DNA from: Acaudatibacter sp050729515
GTDB taxonomy: Bacteria; Pseudomonadota; Alphaproteobacteria; Caulobacterales; Caulobacteraceae
Assembly (NCBI GenBank): GCA_050729515.1
Contig: JBOHLG010000006.1
Span: forward strand, 79,199 to 143,198
DNA: 64,000 nucleotides
Reading direction: 5' to 3'
Part shown: one piece after another, positions 1 to 10,784 of the stretch
Layout: each line of letters opens with the position of its first letter
Position numbering within the stretch: the first letter of the stretch is position 1
Made by a program: the position numbers and the translations under genes
Notes under the pieces: model-generated
Databases searched by the model: none
What the model saw: only the letters and a program-made list of their open reading frames with translations
Told to the model about the DNA's origin: nothing

Positions 1-3335
<3,335 letters not shown>

Positions 3336-3339
<4 letters not shown>

Positions 3340-4154
3340 CCCCGCCGGACGAGCCGAATTCTTCAGGGTTCGTCATCCGAACCTTTCTCAACAAGGCGGC
3401 GTGGGACAAAGGATTTCGGCTGGCGCGGGAGGCTGAAGGCTCGTGGCTCGCCTTCGATTCCACCACCGCCAATGGCCGCGTCTGGCTGGCGGGCGATGGG
3501 GAGCACGGACCATGGCGGCTGGCGAGCGACCATCCAGGCGTTCTCGCCGAGTTTGGACCTGGAGCAATGGCCGGCGGCCCCGGCCTAGCGACTTGGCGCT
3601 TCGCCGATCAGGCCGACCTCTACGAGGCCCTCGACCGCGCCTACAAGCTCGGCGCGAGCCTTCCCGATGCGCCGCTGCGCGAGTTCGAGCGCCAGACCGC
3701 CGGCCTGCCGCGCGCCACCGAGGTCGAGCGGCTCGTGGTGCAGCGCGTCGGCCAGGACGTTTTCCGGGCCGCGCTGATGGACTATTGGGATGGCCGCTGC
3801 GCGGTGACCGGACTCGCCGATCCCGCTCTCCTCAGGGCCTCGCACATTGTCCGCTGGGCCGATTGCGCCACCGACGCCGAACGCCTCGACGTCCACAACG
3901 GCCTGCTCCTGTCAGCCCTATGGGACGCCGCCTTCGATGCCCACCTCGTGACTTTCGATGAGGAGGGCCGGGCTAAGTTCGGCTCCGATATTTCCACCGA
4001 AGCGCGGGCGATGCTGGGAGGCGAAGCCAAGATGTGCCGCACGCCGACGCCGCAGCAACGCGGCTACCTTGGCCGGCATCGCGCTTTCGGGGCCGTCGAC
4101 GACGGTTCGGGTTTGGAGTGCGAGCGTTTCTTGGCAAGCGAGGAAGAGCGATGA
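3336..4154 (+). CDS. HNH endonuclease with N-terminal accessory domain
   Basis: The ATG shares bases with the TGA of the methylase (ATGA overlap), which decides the start and implies translational coupling. The C-terminal half holds an HNH-type core: RCAVTG, then LLRASHIVRW, then RLDVHNGLLLSALWDAAFD, the usual spacing of the Cys/His-metal fold. The N-terminal ~150 residues (FVIRTFLNKAAWDKGFR onward) form a separate conserved-looking domain of unknown role. The protein is probably the nuclease partner or an accessory of the adjacent methylase. The target (unmodified or modified DNA) cannot be told from sequence. Confidence 0.85.
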
Positions 4155-4942
4155 TCAAAATCACTTGGTCCAACGAAGAATCAAGCGGCTTTACTGACCT
4201 GCTTCCTGACTGGATTCTGAGCGGTGACGGTGTCTTGGTTCACGTCGTTCTGGGGCCGAAGCGCGGTGTCTATCAGGCGAGGTGCCGGGTGGCTCGCACC
4301 GGCTCCTTTGTCGATCTGGATTACGAACCCTTTCCCGAGTTCAACGACCCCAGAGGCATGTTTCTGGGAGTCACGCGGCTGATCCTGAATGGCGATGGCC
4401 TCTCCGGCGAGGTTCAGTGGAAGGACCCCAGTAAGACGTTCGAAGGCGGCGAAGCCAAAGCCGAATTCGAGCTTGGCGTCGATCTCGCCGAATACGATAT
4501 CCGGGCGATCGAGCGCGATAGGTCGAGGACGCCGACCCAGAAGAGCCAGCTCATCCAGGCGCGGCGCGGCCAGGGGAAATTCCGCGATGGGCTGGTGCAA
4601 CGCTGGGGCGGCGCATGCGCTGTGACGGGCCTGCACACTGACGCCCTCCTGAGGGCTTCGCACATGAAGCCCTGGTCGGCTTCGAGCGATGACGAACGGC
4701 TGGATCCGGCGAACGGACTCTTGCTAGCCGCGCATGTGGACGCGCTCTTCGATCGATATCTGATCACGTTCGACGAGGATGGAACGCTTCAATGGAGCGA
4801 AGAGATCGCGCGCGAAGACAGGGAGAGGTTGAATCTTCCGAGGGAACTGCGCCAGAGGCCCAATGACGGTGAGAAGCGGTTCCTGAGACATCACTCTGAT
4901 GTCTTTGGGCATCGGCCCCCGGGAACCGGCGGTGAAAACTAA
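4151..4942 (+). CDS. Second HNH endonuclease
   Basis: Starts inside the stop of the preceding HNH gene (ATGA), so the three genes read as one operon. About 263 residues. The C-terminal HNH core (CAVTGLHTDALLRASHMKPW ... RLDPANGLLLAAHVDALFDRYLITF) is clearly related to its neighbour, but the N-terminal domain is different. The pair therefore looks like duplicated catalytic modules with separate sensor or binding domains. It retains the H-N-H pattern better than the upstream copy, where the last part reads DAAFDAHLVTF. Confidence 0.85.
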   Translation: MIKITWSNEESSGFTDLLPDWILSGDGVLVHVVLGPKRGVYQARCRVARTGSFVDLDYEPFPEFNDPRGMFLGVTRLILNGDGLSGEVQWKDPSKTFEGGEAKAEFELGVDLAEYDIRAIERDRSRTPTQKSQLIQARRGQGKFRDGLVQRWGGACAVTGLHTDALLRASHMKPWSASSDDERLDPANGLLLAAHVDALFDRYLITFDEDGTLQWSEEIAREDRERLNLPRELRQRPNDGEKRFLRHHSDVFGHRPPGTGGEN

Positions 4943-5055
4943 CTGAGGCGCCTCCGCCACAGTTCATCGGCGAACGACGCCGCAAACGAACGAATGAACA
5001 TTGCGCCGGGGCGGCGGAAGTGGGAGTTCGCGCGCCCTTTTTCAGGAGGCGCAAA

Positions 5056-5502
5056 ATGAGCACCTTTTCACAGGGATCTCTGCCTTCCCGACGCATCGTC
5101 AAACCGCCGCTGACGGCCGGCATCTTGCTCGCCGAAGGTTTCAAGTTGGCGTGCCGCTGGATTCTCGACCCACGCGGGAAGCTGGCCCCCGACAGGGCGG
5201 CGCCTGCTGGACCCGGTGTATACGCATTCTCGGTCGGGGGGCGGGTCTACTACGTCGGCAAGGCGGAGTCGGGGGTCCGCGGCCAGATCAACTCGTACCG
5301 CTGGCCCGGCTCCAGCCAACCGACCCGCCAACGTATGAAGCCGCTACTGATCGAACAACTCAGTCGTGGCGTCTCCATTGATGTCATGACCCAATGTTCG
5401 GCCAATCCCTCGTGGCGCGGGCAGCTGGCCGGCGGGGTGAAGGAACTGGAGGCGATCCTGATCGCCCGCCACGACCTTCCGTGGAACGTCCAGGGCGCCT
5501 GA
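5056..5502 (+). CDS. GIY-YIG nuclease family protein
   Basis: About 148 residues. The motif GVYAF ... YYVGKA near residue 60 is the GIY-YIG signature of a small nuclease domain, here with GVY and YYV. An AGGAGG-like ribosome binding site (5044-5050) precedes the ATG and selects this start over an in-frame upstream codon. The domain fills most of the protein and no other DNA-binding module is visible. It follows the HNH pair after a 113-bp gap, so it may be a separate transcript within the same defence island. Confidence 0.75.
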   Translation: MSTFSQGSLPSRRIVKPPLTAGILLAEGFKLACRWILDPRGKLAPDRAAPAGPGVYAFSVGGRVYYVGKAESGVRGQINSYRWPGSSQPTRQRMKPLLIEQLSRGVSIDVMTQCSANPSWRGQLAGGVKELEAILIARHDLPWNVQGA

Positions 5503-5591
5503 GCCCCTCCCTCCCAATATGCTTACGGCCGGGCGTTCGTGCCGGCCGCCCAGACTCCGCTTATCGCCGCGAAAGCACTGACCCAGAAAAG

Positions 5592-5650
5592 CCTGGGCCC
5601 CGGCTCTCGGCCCGAAGGGCCTCGGCCGGGGTGAGCGGAGAGGGTGGGCG
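5592..5650. repeat. GC-rich intergenic repeat, copy 1 of 3
   Basis: Core begins cctgggccccggctct and continues through ggccggggtgagcgga to a gggtggg end. The same unit recurs twice about 0.9-1 kb downstream. It behaves like a REP-type imperfect palindrome; a CGCGAAAGC stretch lies just upstream, as in copy 3. Confidence 0.7.
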
Positions 5651-5692
5651 GTTCTCGCTCCCCGCACCTAAGGCGTCAGCGCCCAATGTCTC

Positions 5693-5757
5693 TGTGCGCG
5701 CCGCTTGAAGCATCGGCGGCGGAAGATCTTTGTGCGCGCCGCTCGAAGCATCGGCGG
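5693..5757. repeat. Two tandem 27-bp direct repeats, 38-bp period
   Basis: The unit tgtgcgcgccgct(t/c)gaagcatcggcgg occurs at 5693-5719 and 5731-5757 with one mismatch. It abuts the point where the minus-strand FINCPFD-type gene loses its recognisable sequence. Confidence 0.85.
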
Positions 5758-5981
5758 ACGTCATGTCGAGCTCGACCCGCGACACGTCATGGATGGAGAG
5801 ATCGCAGGCGCAGATGAGATCGAGGATCTTCTCGAAGCGCACCGCGGCGCTGTCGGAATAATCAAGCGCGCATCGGGGCAAGTAGCCGCAGGCCACGATG
5901 GTGAAACACATGGCGCGGAGGAGCGGCCGATACATCGAATCGAACGGGCAATTGATGAAGACGGAGCGGTCGTGCGGCGGC

Positions 5982-6164
5982 CTACTTGCCGCCGGCGAGG
6001 GCATCAGCGTGCTTGGCCAGGGCCTTGTCGAGCGCCTGCTGCAGCTTGGAGAGCGGCGTCCTCGGCGGGGTCGCAGGCGTCTGCAGCTTCACGCCGCGGT
6101 AGTGCAAGCTCGGCGCATGACGGCGCTTCCTGGGACGCTCGGAGCTGGCGGTTTGGCCGTACAT
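5982..6164 (-). CDS. Small basic ORF upstream of the truncated FINCPFD gene
   Basis: About 60 residues ending SLHYRGVKLQTPATPPRTPL, then SKLQQALDKALAKHADALAGG. The C-terminal 20 residues predict an amphipathic helix. Its end overlaps the start of the next minus-strand frame, as in an operon. A longer frame could begin near 6239. I do not recognise a family. It may be an accessory of the FINCPFD gene, itself now a remnant. Confidence 0.4.
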   Translation of the reverse strand: MYGQTASSERPRKRRHAPSLHYRGVKLQTPATPPRTPLSKLQQALDKALAKHADALAGGK

Positions 6165-6239
6165 GCGAGGAAATATGCTCCGCGACGGTGAACGGTTCAA
6201 TGATGAGCAGCTGAGTTTCGCTGGCGTCAGGCCAGGCAT

Positions 6240-6502
6240 CGATGATGATGAGCGAGCGGCGAGGCTGGCTCGCGTTGTCCGCTTCTCACGCGTTCAAGGG
6301 TCGCCGGAACGGGTTCCTGCGCGCGCCGCTCTTCTGGGCGGTCGGGCCTGGCGGGGTGAACCGAGCGTTCCGCGTCGGCTATGAGGGCGAGATGGTGAGG
6401 CTCGAAGGGGCCGGGATCAAGGCCCTCGCGTATCCCGGGCCGACGGGGCCGGATAATCCTTCTATCCGCTCATTCCCGCGAGAGGGGGAGCCAGAGCCGA
6501 AA
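6240..6502. other. Intergenic stretch without a recognisable gene
   Basis: GC-rich sequence between the decayed minus-strand genes and the next repeats. Short frames exist on both strands but none has a recognisable domain or ribosome binding site. It may be eroded island DNA. Confidence 0.5.
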
Positions 6503-6558
6503 CTCTGGGCCCCGGCTCTCCGCCTCCGGCTCCGGCCAGGGTGAGCGGAGGGGTGGGT
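6503..6558. repeat. GC-rich intergenic repeat, copy 2
   Basis: Matches the unit at 5592: ctgggccccggctctccgcc, then tccggccagggtgagcggag and gggtggg. Confidence 0.75.
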
Positions 6559-6608
6559 CTCCATGTCCGCCCGTTCTCGCGAAAGCGGGGAGTCACGAAA
6601 CCCGAAAC

Positions 6609-6662
6609 CCTGGGCCCCGGCTCTCCGCCTCCGGCTCCGGTCGGGGGGAGCGGAGGGGTGGG
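6609..6662. repeat. GC-rich intergenic repeat, copy 3
   Basis: Nearly identical to copy 2, in direct orientation about 106 bp further on. It is preceded by a gcgaaagcgggga block that matches the spacing seen in the first copy. Confidence 0.75.
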
Positions 6663-6795
6663 CTTGGCCCCTGCCCATGCCTCGCGCGGAAGGGTCAGCG
6701 CCCCTTCCCCCGCCCCCTCCACCACTTCGTGGTTCCCCTCCCCCAGAGGAGGAGGAGAATAGAGCGCTCTCTTCCCCCGCGTGTGCGCCCCCCCT

Positions 6796-7650
6796 TCAGG
6801 CCAGGCGCCAGGCGGGGCCGTCTCTCACGACCTTGCCGGCGGTCGGGGCGGCGAAGTGGGTTCCGATGAAGAGGACGCCGTCGCGCTCGGCCTGCTCGAG
6901 GAGCGCCCTGCGGGTGATGCGCGAGGCTGCGGGATCGGTGTCGAACCACGGCGACCAGTCCGGATGAGCCATCTGGCAGGGGTGGTGGAGCGCATCGCCG
7001 CTGATGATCGCCTTTCGACCCTCGCTCTCGATGACGACGCTGACGTGGCCGGGCGTGTGTCCTGGCGTCGGCATGAGGCGGACTTCGGCGGAGAGCACGT
7101 GGTCGGGCTCGACGAGCTCGGCGAGGCCGGCCGCCAGGATCGGGGCGACGCTGTCGTCCAGAATGATCTGCTGCTCCTCGCCCCCTTCGGCCTTCCAGTA
7201 TTCGAATTCCTTGCGGCCGATCAGATAACGGGCGTTGGGAAAGGTCGGAACCCACCGATCGGCCTCGAGCATGGTGTTCCAGCCGACATGATCGACGTGC
7301 AGATGGGTGCAAATCACCGCCTCGACGCTTTCCCTGGCCCACCCGGCCTCGGCGAGTTCGGCGAGGAAGGCAGTGGAAAGCGATCGCCCGGCGAGGAGGC
7401 TCCTTGGCCGGTCGTTGCCGACGCAGGTGTCGACGATGAGACGCAGGCCAGGCGCGTCGACGAGCAGGGCGTGAATGGAGAGCCGAAGCGCGCCGGCCTC
7501 GTCCACGAAGTCGGGGAAGAGCCAAGCATGGCCATGAAGGGCCTGGGGCGAGGCTTCCTTCAGAAATGGGCGGCGCTCGTCGTAGGGGACGGGGAGTTCG
7601 ATCTCGACGAGCCGCGAAATCCTCACCGCTCCGACGCGCCATTCGAGCAT
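6796..7650 (-). CDS. MBL-fold metallo-hydrolase
   Basis: 284 residues. The zinc-binding motif CTHLHVDHVGWN, a downstream PTPGHTPGH histidine, SGDALHHP and the terminal GTHFAAP histidine give the full metallo-beta-lactamase ligand set. Overall layout is that of the lactonase-like or general MBL hydrolases; no signal peptide is seen, so it is probably cytoplasmic. The substrate is unknown. It is flanked on both sides by intergenic repeats and appears monocistronic. Confidence 0.88.
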   Translation of the reverse strand: MLEWRVGAVRISRLVEIELPVPYDERRPFLKEASPQALHGHAWLFPDFVDEAGALRLSIHALLVDAPGLRLIVDTCVGNDRPRSLLAGRSLSTAFLAELAEAGWARESVEAVICTHLHVDHVGWNTMLEADRWVPTFPNARYLIGRKEFEYWKAEGGEEQQIILDDSVAPILAAGLAELVEPDHVLSAEVRLMPTPGHTPGHVSVVIESEGRKAIISGDALHHPCQMAHPDWSPWFDTDPAASRITRRALLEQAERDGVLFIGTHFAAPTAGKVVRDGPAWRLA

Positions 7651-7749
7651 CGGGGAGGCTTACACCGATCGTGGAGGGCGGCGCCACCCCATCCCCAGCT
7701 CGGGCCGGCGGCTCGGGCGTTCGTCGCTGGAATCGCCACCCTGCGCTCT

Positions 7750-7856
7750 TTCACCCTCCCCACCCCCGCCCCGGCGAAGCCGGTCCCTTCGGGCGCGTTG
7801 GCGAGCATGGGTCGCCGACACAAGGTCGGCGATGACGGTAGTGTGGAGGTGGGAGC
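7750..7856. repeat. Palindromic intergenic repeat
   Basis: Outer arms ctccccacc and ggtgggag flank an inner gtcgccgac ... gtcggcgat palindrome. REP-like and non-coding. Confidence 0.5.
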
Positions 7857-7886
7857 CCTTAGGACAAGAGGTACGTCATCAAGGAT

Positions 7887-8040
7887 TTCCCTTCTCCCTC
7901 TTGTGGGAGAAGGTGGCGCGAAGCGCCGGATGAGGGGTCTCACTGAACCCTCTGAGCCGCGGCTACACAGAGGGGGAGAGAGCCTTCAACCCCTCACCCC
8001 GGTCCTTCGGACCGACCCTCTCCCGCAAGGGGCGAGGGTC
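7887..8040. repeat. Inverted REP pair
   Basis: A left unit (cttctccctcttgtgggaga, then ggatgaggggt) faces an inverted right unit (acccctcacccc, then ccctctcccgcaaggggcga). The two arms form a BIME-like pair immediately after the stop of the minus-strand cupin gene, so it may serve as its 3' end structure. Confidence 0.7.
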
Positions 8041-8055
8041 GCTTACCGGCTGGCT

Positions 8056-8973
8056 CTAGAGCTCGATCAGCACGCCTGGTTGGGTTCGGTCGAGCGTGAA
8101 AGCGGCGGGAAGGATCGGACGGTACGGCTTCTTGCGCCTCCAGGTCTTGGCGGCGCGCGCGAGAGCGAGCTTGGCGAGGGCCGTCGGCCCCAGGCGCTCC
8201 TGCACGCGGGGCCGAACGCCCAGTTTCGTGCGCAGCAGTCCGTTCGACCACAGGATGTTGGCGCGCAGCGCGGCCGCGGGCGTCATGAATTCCATCGAGA
8301 GCGACACATTGACCATGGGACCGTTGGTGACACGGTGCGGGACGTTCTGGGCCCAGGTGACCATGTCGCCCGCCTTGAGCGTCATTTCATGGGACGCGGC
8401 TTCCCATTCGTCGGCGTAGGGGAATTGGCCCTCGGCCTCCTGGCGAACGAAGCGCTCGATCTGTTCGTCGCGGACGAAGGGCTCGCGCCGGGGATAGAAC
8501 CAGATGCGCTTTTCGCCACGGATCTGCCAAAGGGAAGAGAGCGGCACATCGAGGTGGTAGAAAACCATCGCGCCTGGGGACGAGATCAGAAGACCAAGAT
8601 CGGGTCGAAAGACTCTCAGACCCGGGACGTGCGCTTCCTTGTCCTCGATGATCTCCTCACGGAGTTCGGCGAACTCGGGGAGAAACTCGTCGGCATTGCG
8701 GATGTTGAGCCACAACCGCCCACGCCTCACCGCCTCCAGGAGTTCTTCACCGCTGAAGTGGGCGGCCTCGCCGCGACGCCAGGAGGTCCAGTCGGCGAGA
8801 TCGGCGCCCATGGTGAAAATCCCGAGTCGATGGCGAGGATAGCGGTCGAGAATTTCGGCCAGCGACGTTTCGGAAAAGACCGGACGCTCGGCGAGGTCGT
8901 GTCGGAAGCGAAGCGTGCATCGGCCAAAGCCGGCGGCCTTCTCCACCGTCCAATCGGAAATCGGATGGCTCAT
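8056..8973 (-). CDS. Cupin/JmjC-like dioxygenase-fold protein
   Basis: 305 residues. HLDVPLSSLWQIRGEKRIWFY around residue 140-160 gives an HxD pair, and DMVTWAQNVPHRV about 60 residues on supplies the third histidine; together these match the Fe(II) facial triad of cupin-like JmjC proteins. Likely a 2-oxoglutarate-dependent hydroxylase, substrate unknown. The ATG overlaps the stop of the upstream acetyltransferase gene (ATGA), so the two are co-translated. Confidence 0.8.
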   Translation of the reverse strand: MSHPISDWTVEKAAGFGRCTLRFRHDLAERPVFSETSLAEILDRYPRHRLGIFTMGADLADWTSWRRGEAAHFSGEELLEAVRRGRLWLNIRNADEFLPEFAELREEIIEDKEAHVPGLRVFRPDLGLLISSPGAMVFYHLDVPLSSLWQIRGEKRIWFYPRREPFVRDEQIERFVRQEAEGQFPYADEWEAASHEMTLKAGDMVTWAQNVPHRVTNGPMVNVSLSMEFMTPAAALRANILWSNGLLRTKLGVRPRVQERLGPTALAKLALARAAKTWRRKKPYRPILPAAFTLDRTQPGVLIEL

Positions 8974-10154
8974 GGGCGGCTCTCCTCGCCGAGAACGTGC
9001 GAAATGCGTTCCTCCAGATTCGGCTTTCGGCTCGCCGATCGGCGTTCGAGCGCGGCGACTGCGCCAAGAAGACCCGCCACGCGCCCAGGAAGGGTCAGCT
9101 CGGTCTGGGCGATCTGATCGAGCCTTCGACGCAACCGCGCGGCCAGGGGATTGGTCGCCAGACCCGGCAGGAGCCAGAGGTTCTCGCGGCTGCGCGCAGA
9201 GCGCCCCGAGGCTCCGCGCGTGGAGGCCAATCCCTCGGACACCGTGACGGAGTCGTTGGCGAAGAACCCCTTCCAGTGGCCGAAGCCCGGGCCGAGGTCA
9301 TAGGTTCGCAGCTTCAGGGTCCTCATCGCCTGGATGGCCATCCATTGGTGCACCGAGCCGGGCGAATAGGCTTCCAGGTCGGGGCTCGATGCTCCGATCC
9401 AGGGATGAAAATGACCAGACGACTTGACCCCGAAGTGCGCGGCGACCTGACGGCCGCCCGCGAAGAGACTGAGGACCAGGCCTTCCAGCGGCGGCTCGCC
9501 GATCAGCAGCTTGCGCAGCAGTCCTCTCGTCCACTCCGCGGCGAGGAAGTCCTGGACCCCGGTCCGCCGGATCTGTGCGGTCTTCCAGTCCAGGAGCTCT
9601 TCGAAGAAGGCGCTCTGGCGATGGGCGAGGAGTCTCAAGGGACCGATCTCGCGAGCGAGCTTGTGGCTGTATCGTCGAAAGTTCCTGTGCCGGTTGCGGC
9701 TGGCGGTCGTCAGCTTCTCGGCGTAGCCGTCCTCGCCCTCGAGGAGGATCACCCGATAGCCCTGGGCGCTCGCTTCGACGTCGCTGCCGAACACCCCGAA
9801 AGGATCGATGAGAGCGGTGAATCGGAAGGCGGAGAGCCGCGCGCCGGAAAGGATCGCTTCGCCATCGAGCCGTTCATCGGCTGCGGTGACGACGCCATGG
9901 TAGTCCGAGAGCGGCGCTCCGATGGGCCGGGCGAAGCCAGAGGGACGCCGATGATGGGGGAAGAACCCGATCGGGCCTCCGCCGCGGTGGATCACCGCGA
10001 CCCTGGCGTCGTCTCTCATCGTCCCCACCGCGCGAGCGAAATGGGGTCCCATGAGCGGGCTCGAGAATACCGGCGTCGCCGACTGCATCGCCGACCACGC
10101 TTCAATCTCGTCGGAACTCAGCTCCGAGGGATGGATGACGCGGAATTCCAGCAT
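8970..10154 (-). CDS. CelD/BcsL-family GNAT acetyltransferase
   Basis: About 394 residues. A double-GNAT layout with SRNRHRNFRRYSHKLARE, then GVKSSGHFHPWIGASSPDLE and DLGPGFGHWKGFFAN near the C-terminus is that of CelD/BcsL-like proteins linked to exopolysaccharide or cellulose modification. I chose the ATG at 10154 because GGAG lies 9 bases upstream; a GTG 15 bases earlier is the alternative. It is coupled to the cupin gene. The acyl acceptor is unknown. Confidence 0.82.
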   Translation of the reverse strand: MLEFRVIHPSELSSDEIEAWSAMQSATPVFSSPLMGPHFARAVGTMRDDARVAVIHRGGGPIGFFPHHRRPSGFARPIGAPLSDYHGVVTAADERLDGEAILSGARLSAFRFTALIDPFGVFGSDVEASAQGYRVILLEGEDGYAEKLTTASRNRHRNFRRYSHKLAREIGPLRLLAHRQSAFFEELLDWKTAQIRRTGVQDFLAAEWTRGLLRKLLIGEPPLEGLVLSLFAGGRQVAAHFGVKSSGHFHPWIGASSPDLEAYSPGSVHQWMAIQAMRTLKLRTYDLGPGFGHWKGFFANDSVTVSEGLASTRGASGRSARSRENLWLLPGLATNPLAARLRRRLDQIAQTELTLPGRVAGLLGAVAALERRSASRKPNLEERISHVLGEESRP

Positions 10155-10244
10155 TGCGAAGCGCTCCACTCCGGGATTCCCGGATGGGGGCCGCGCAAGT
10201 CCCAGGCCAGCAATTCACATTTCGTTAACCAGCCGCGATCGGCC

Positions 10245-10673
10245 TCACTTGCCGGACAGCACCTGGCCGCGGATCTCCCCTCCGGGGTTCTGAGCGGTGT
10301 GGACGTTGACGTACCAGTCGCCGGCCCGGAGCTGGCGCTCCTGGCTGGCAGTGATCTTGGCCGAACCCGAGATCGGGCTGGCGAGAGGCCCGGTGAGGGG
10401 AACCTGGACGCCGGCGGCCTTTCCGGGCTTGGCTGGCCCATGGAAGTGGGCGGCGGTGGGCGGTCCGCTCAGGCCCTGGTAGGTCACTTTCCAGGAGAGC
10501 ATCCGGTCGGCGGTGTTGAGATCGACCGTCGCCGTGCCGGTCCCCGCGGAGGTCGTGGGCGGAGTCTCCTGGGCGGCGGTGAGGTTGGCGTGGAAGTGGA
10601 GCGTGGCGGCGGCCGCCGATCCCGCCAAGGCGAGAGCGAACGCGGCCGCGGCAGCGCAAAGAAGTGGGCGCAT
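10245..10673 (-). CDS. CHRD-domain secreted protein
   Basis: 142 residues. A signal peptide (MRPLLCAAAAAFALALAGSA, cleavage near AAA-TLHF) precedes a CHRD domain: LTAAQETPPTTSAGTGTATV, HFHGPAKPGKAAGV and the ending NVHTAQNPGGEIRGQV are the family hallmarks. Exported, probably periplasmic; molecular function of bacterial CHRD proteins is poorly defined. Divergent from the FAD oxidoreductase, with a 111-bp shared upstream region. Confidence 0.9.
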   Translation of the reverse strand: MRPLLCAAAAAFALALAGSAAAATLHFHANLTAAQETPPTTSAGTGTATVDLNTADRMLSWKVTYQGLSGPPTAAHFHGPAKPGKAAGVQVPLTGPLASPISGSAKITASQERQLRAGDWYVNVHTAQNPGGEIRGQVLSGK

Positions 10674-10784
10674 GATTGAAATTCTCCCGTTGGGATTGGA
10701 ACCCACGCTGTCAACAGCCAAGTTGGCCGCAGAGTTCCCGCGCAGGTTGAATCGAACGCACAAGCCTTTGCTCGCGACCGGCGG

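Larger units (their letters stand above)
5561..6004 (-). pseudogene. Truncated FINCPFD-type protein
   Basis: The first ~75 residues (SVFINCPFDSMYRPLLRAMCF, then RCALDYSDSAAVRFEKILDLI, then IHDVSRVELD) resemble the N-terminal half of a widespread uncharacterised bacterial protein family that I recognise by its FINCPFD and IHD motifs. It is possibly a nucleotide-binding or TIR/SLOG-like fold. After VELD the frame runs into the tandem repeat at 5693-5757 and then the GC-rich repeat, so the remaining sequence is repeat-derived and the gene looks truncated. Its start overlaps the stop region of the small minus-strand ORF upstream. Family recognition is from memory and the function is unknown. Confidence 0.6.

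Noticed and set aside
6242..6544. 100-residue plus-strand frame
   Set aside because: Second half is translated repeat sequence; no ribosome site or domain.
5592..6662. Possible CRISPR array
   Set aside because: Only three irregularly spaced GC-rich units and one tandem duplication; no regular spacers and no cas genes.
6781..9117. 778-residue plus-strand frame
   Set aside because: Runs antisense to the MBL and cupin genes and through repeats; no recognisable domain.
8997..10679. 560-residue plus-strand frame
   Set aside because: Antisense to the CelD-type and CHRD genes, which have real family motifs.
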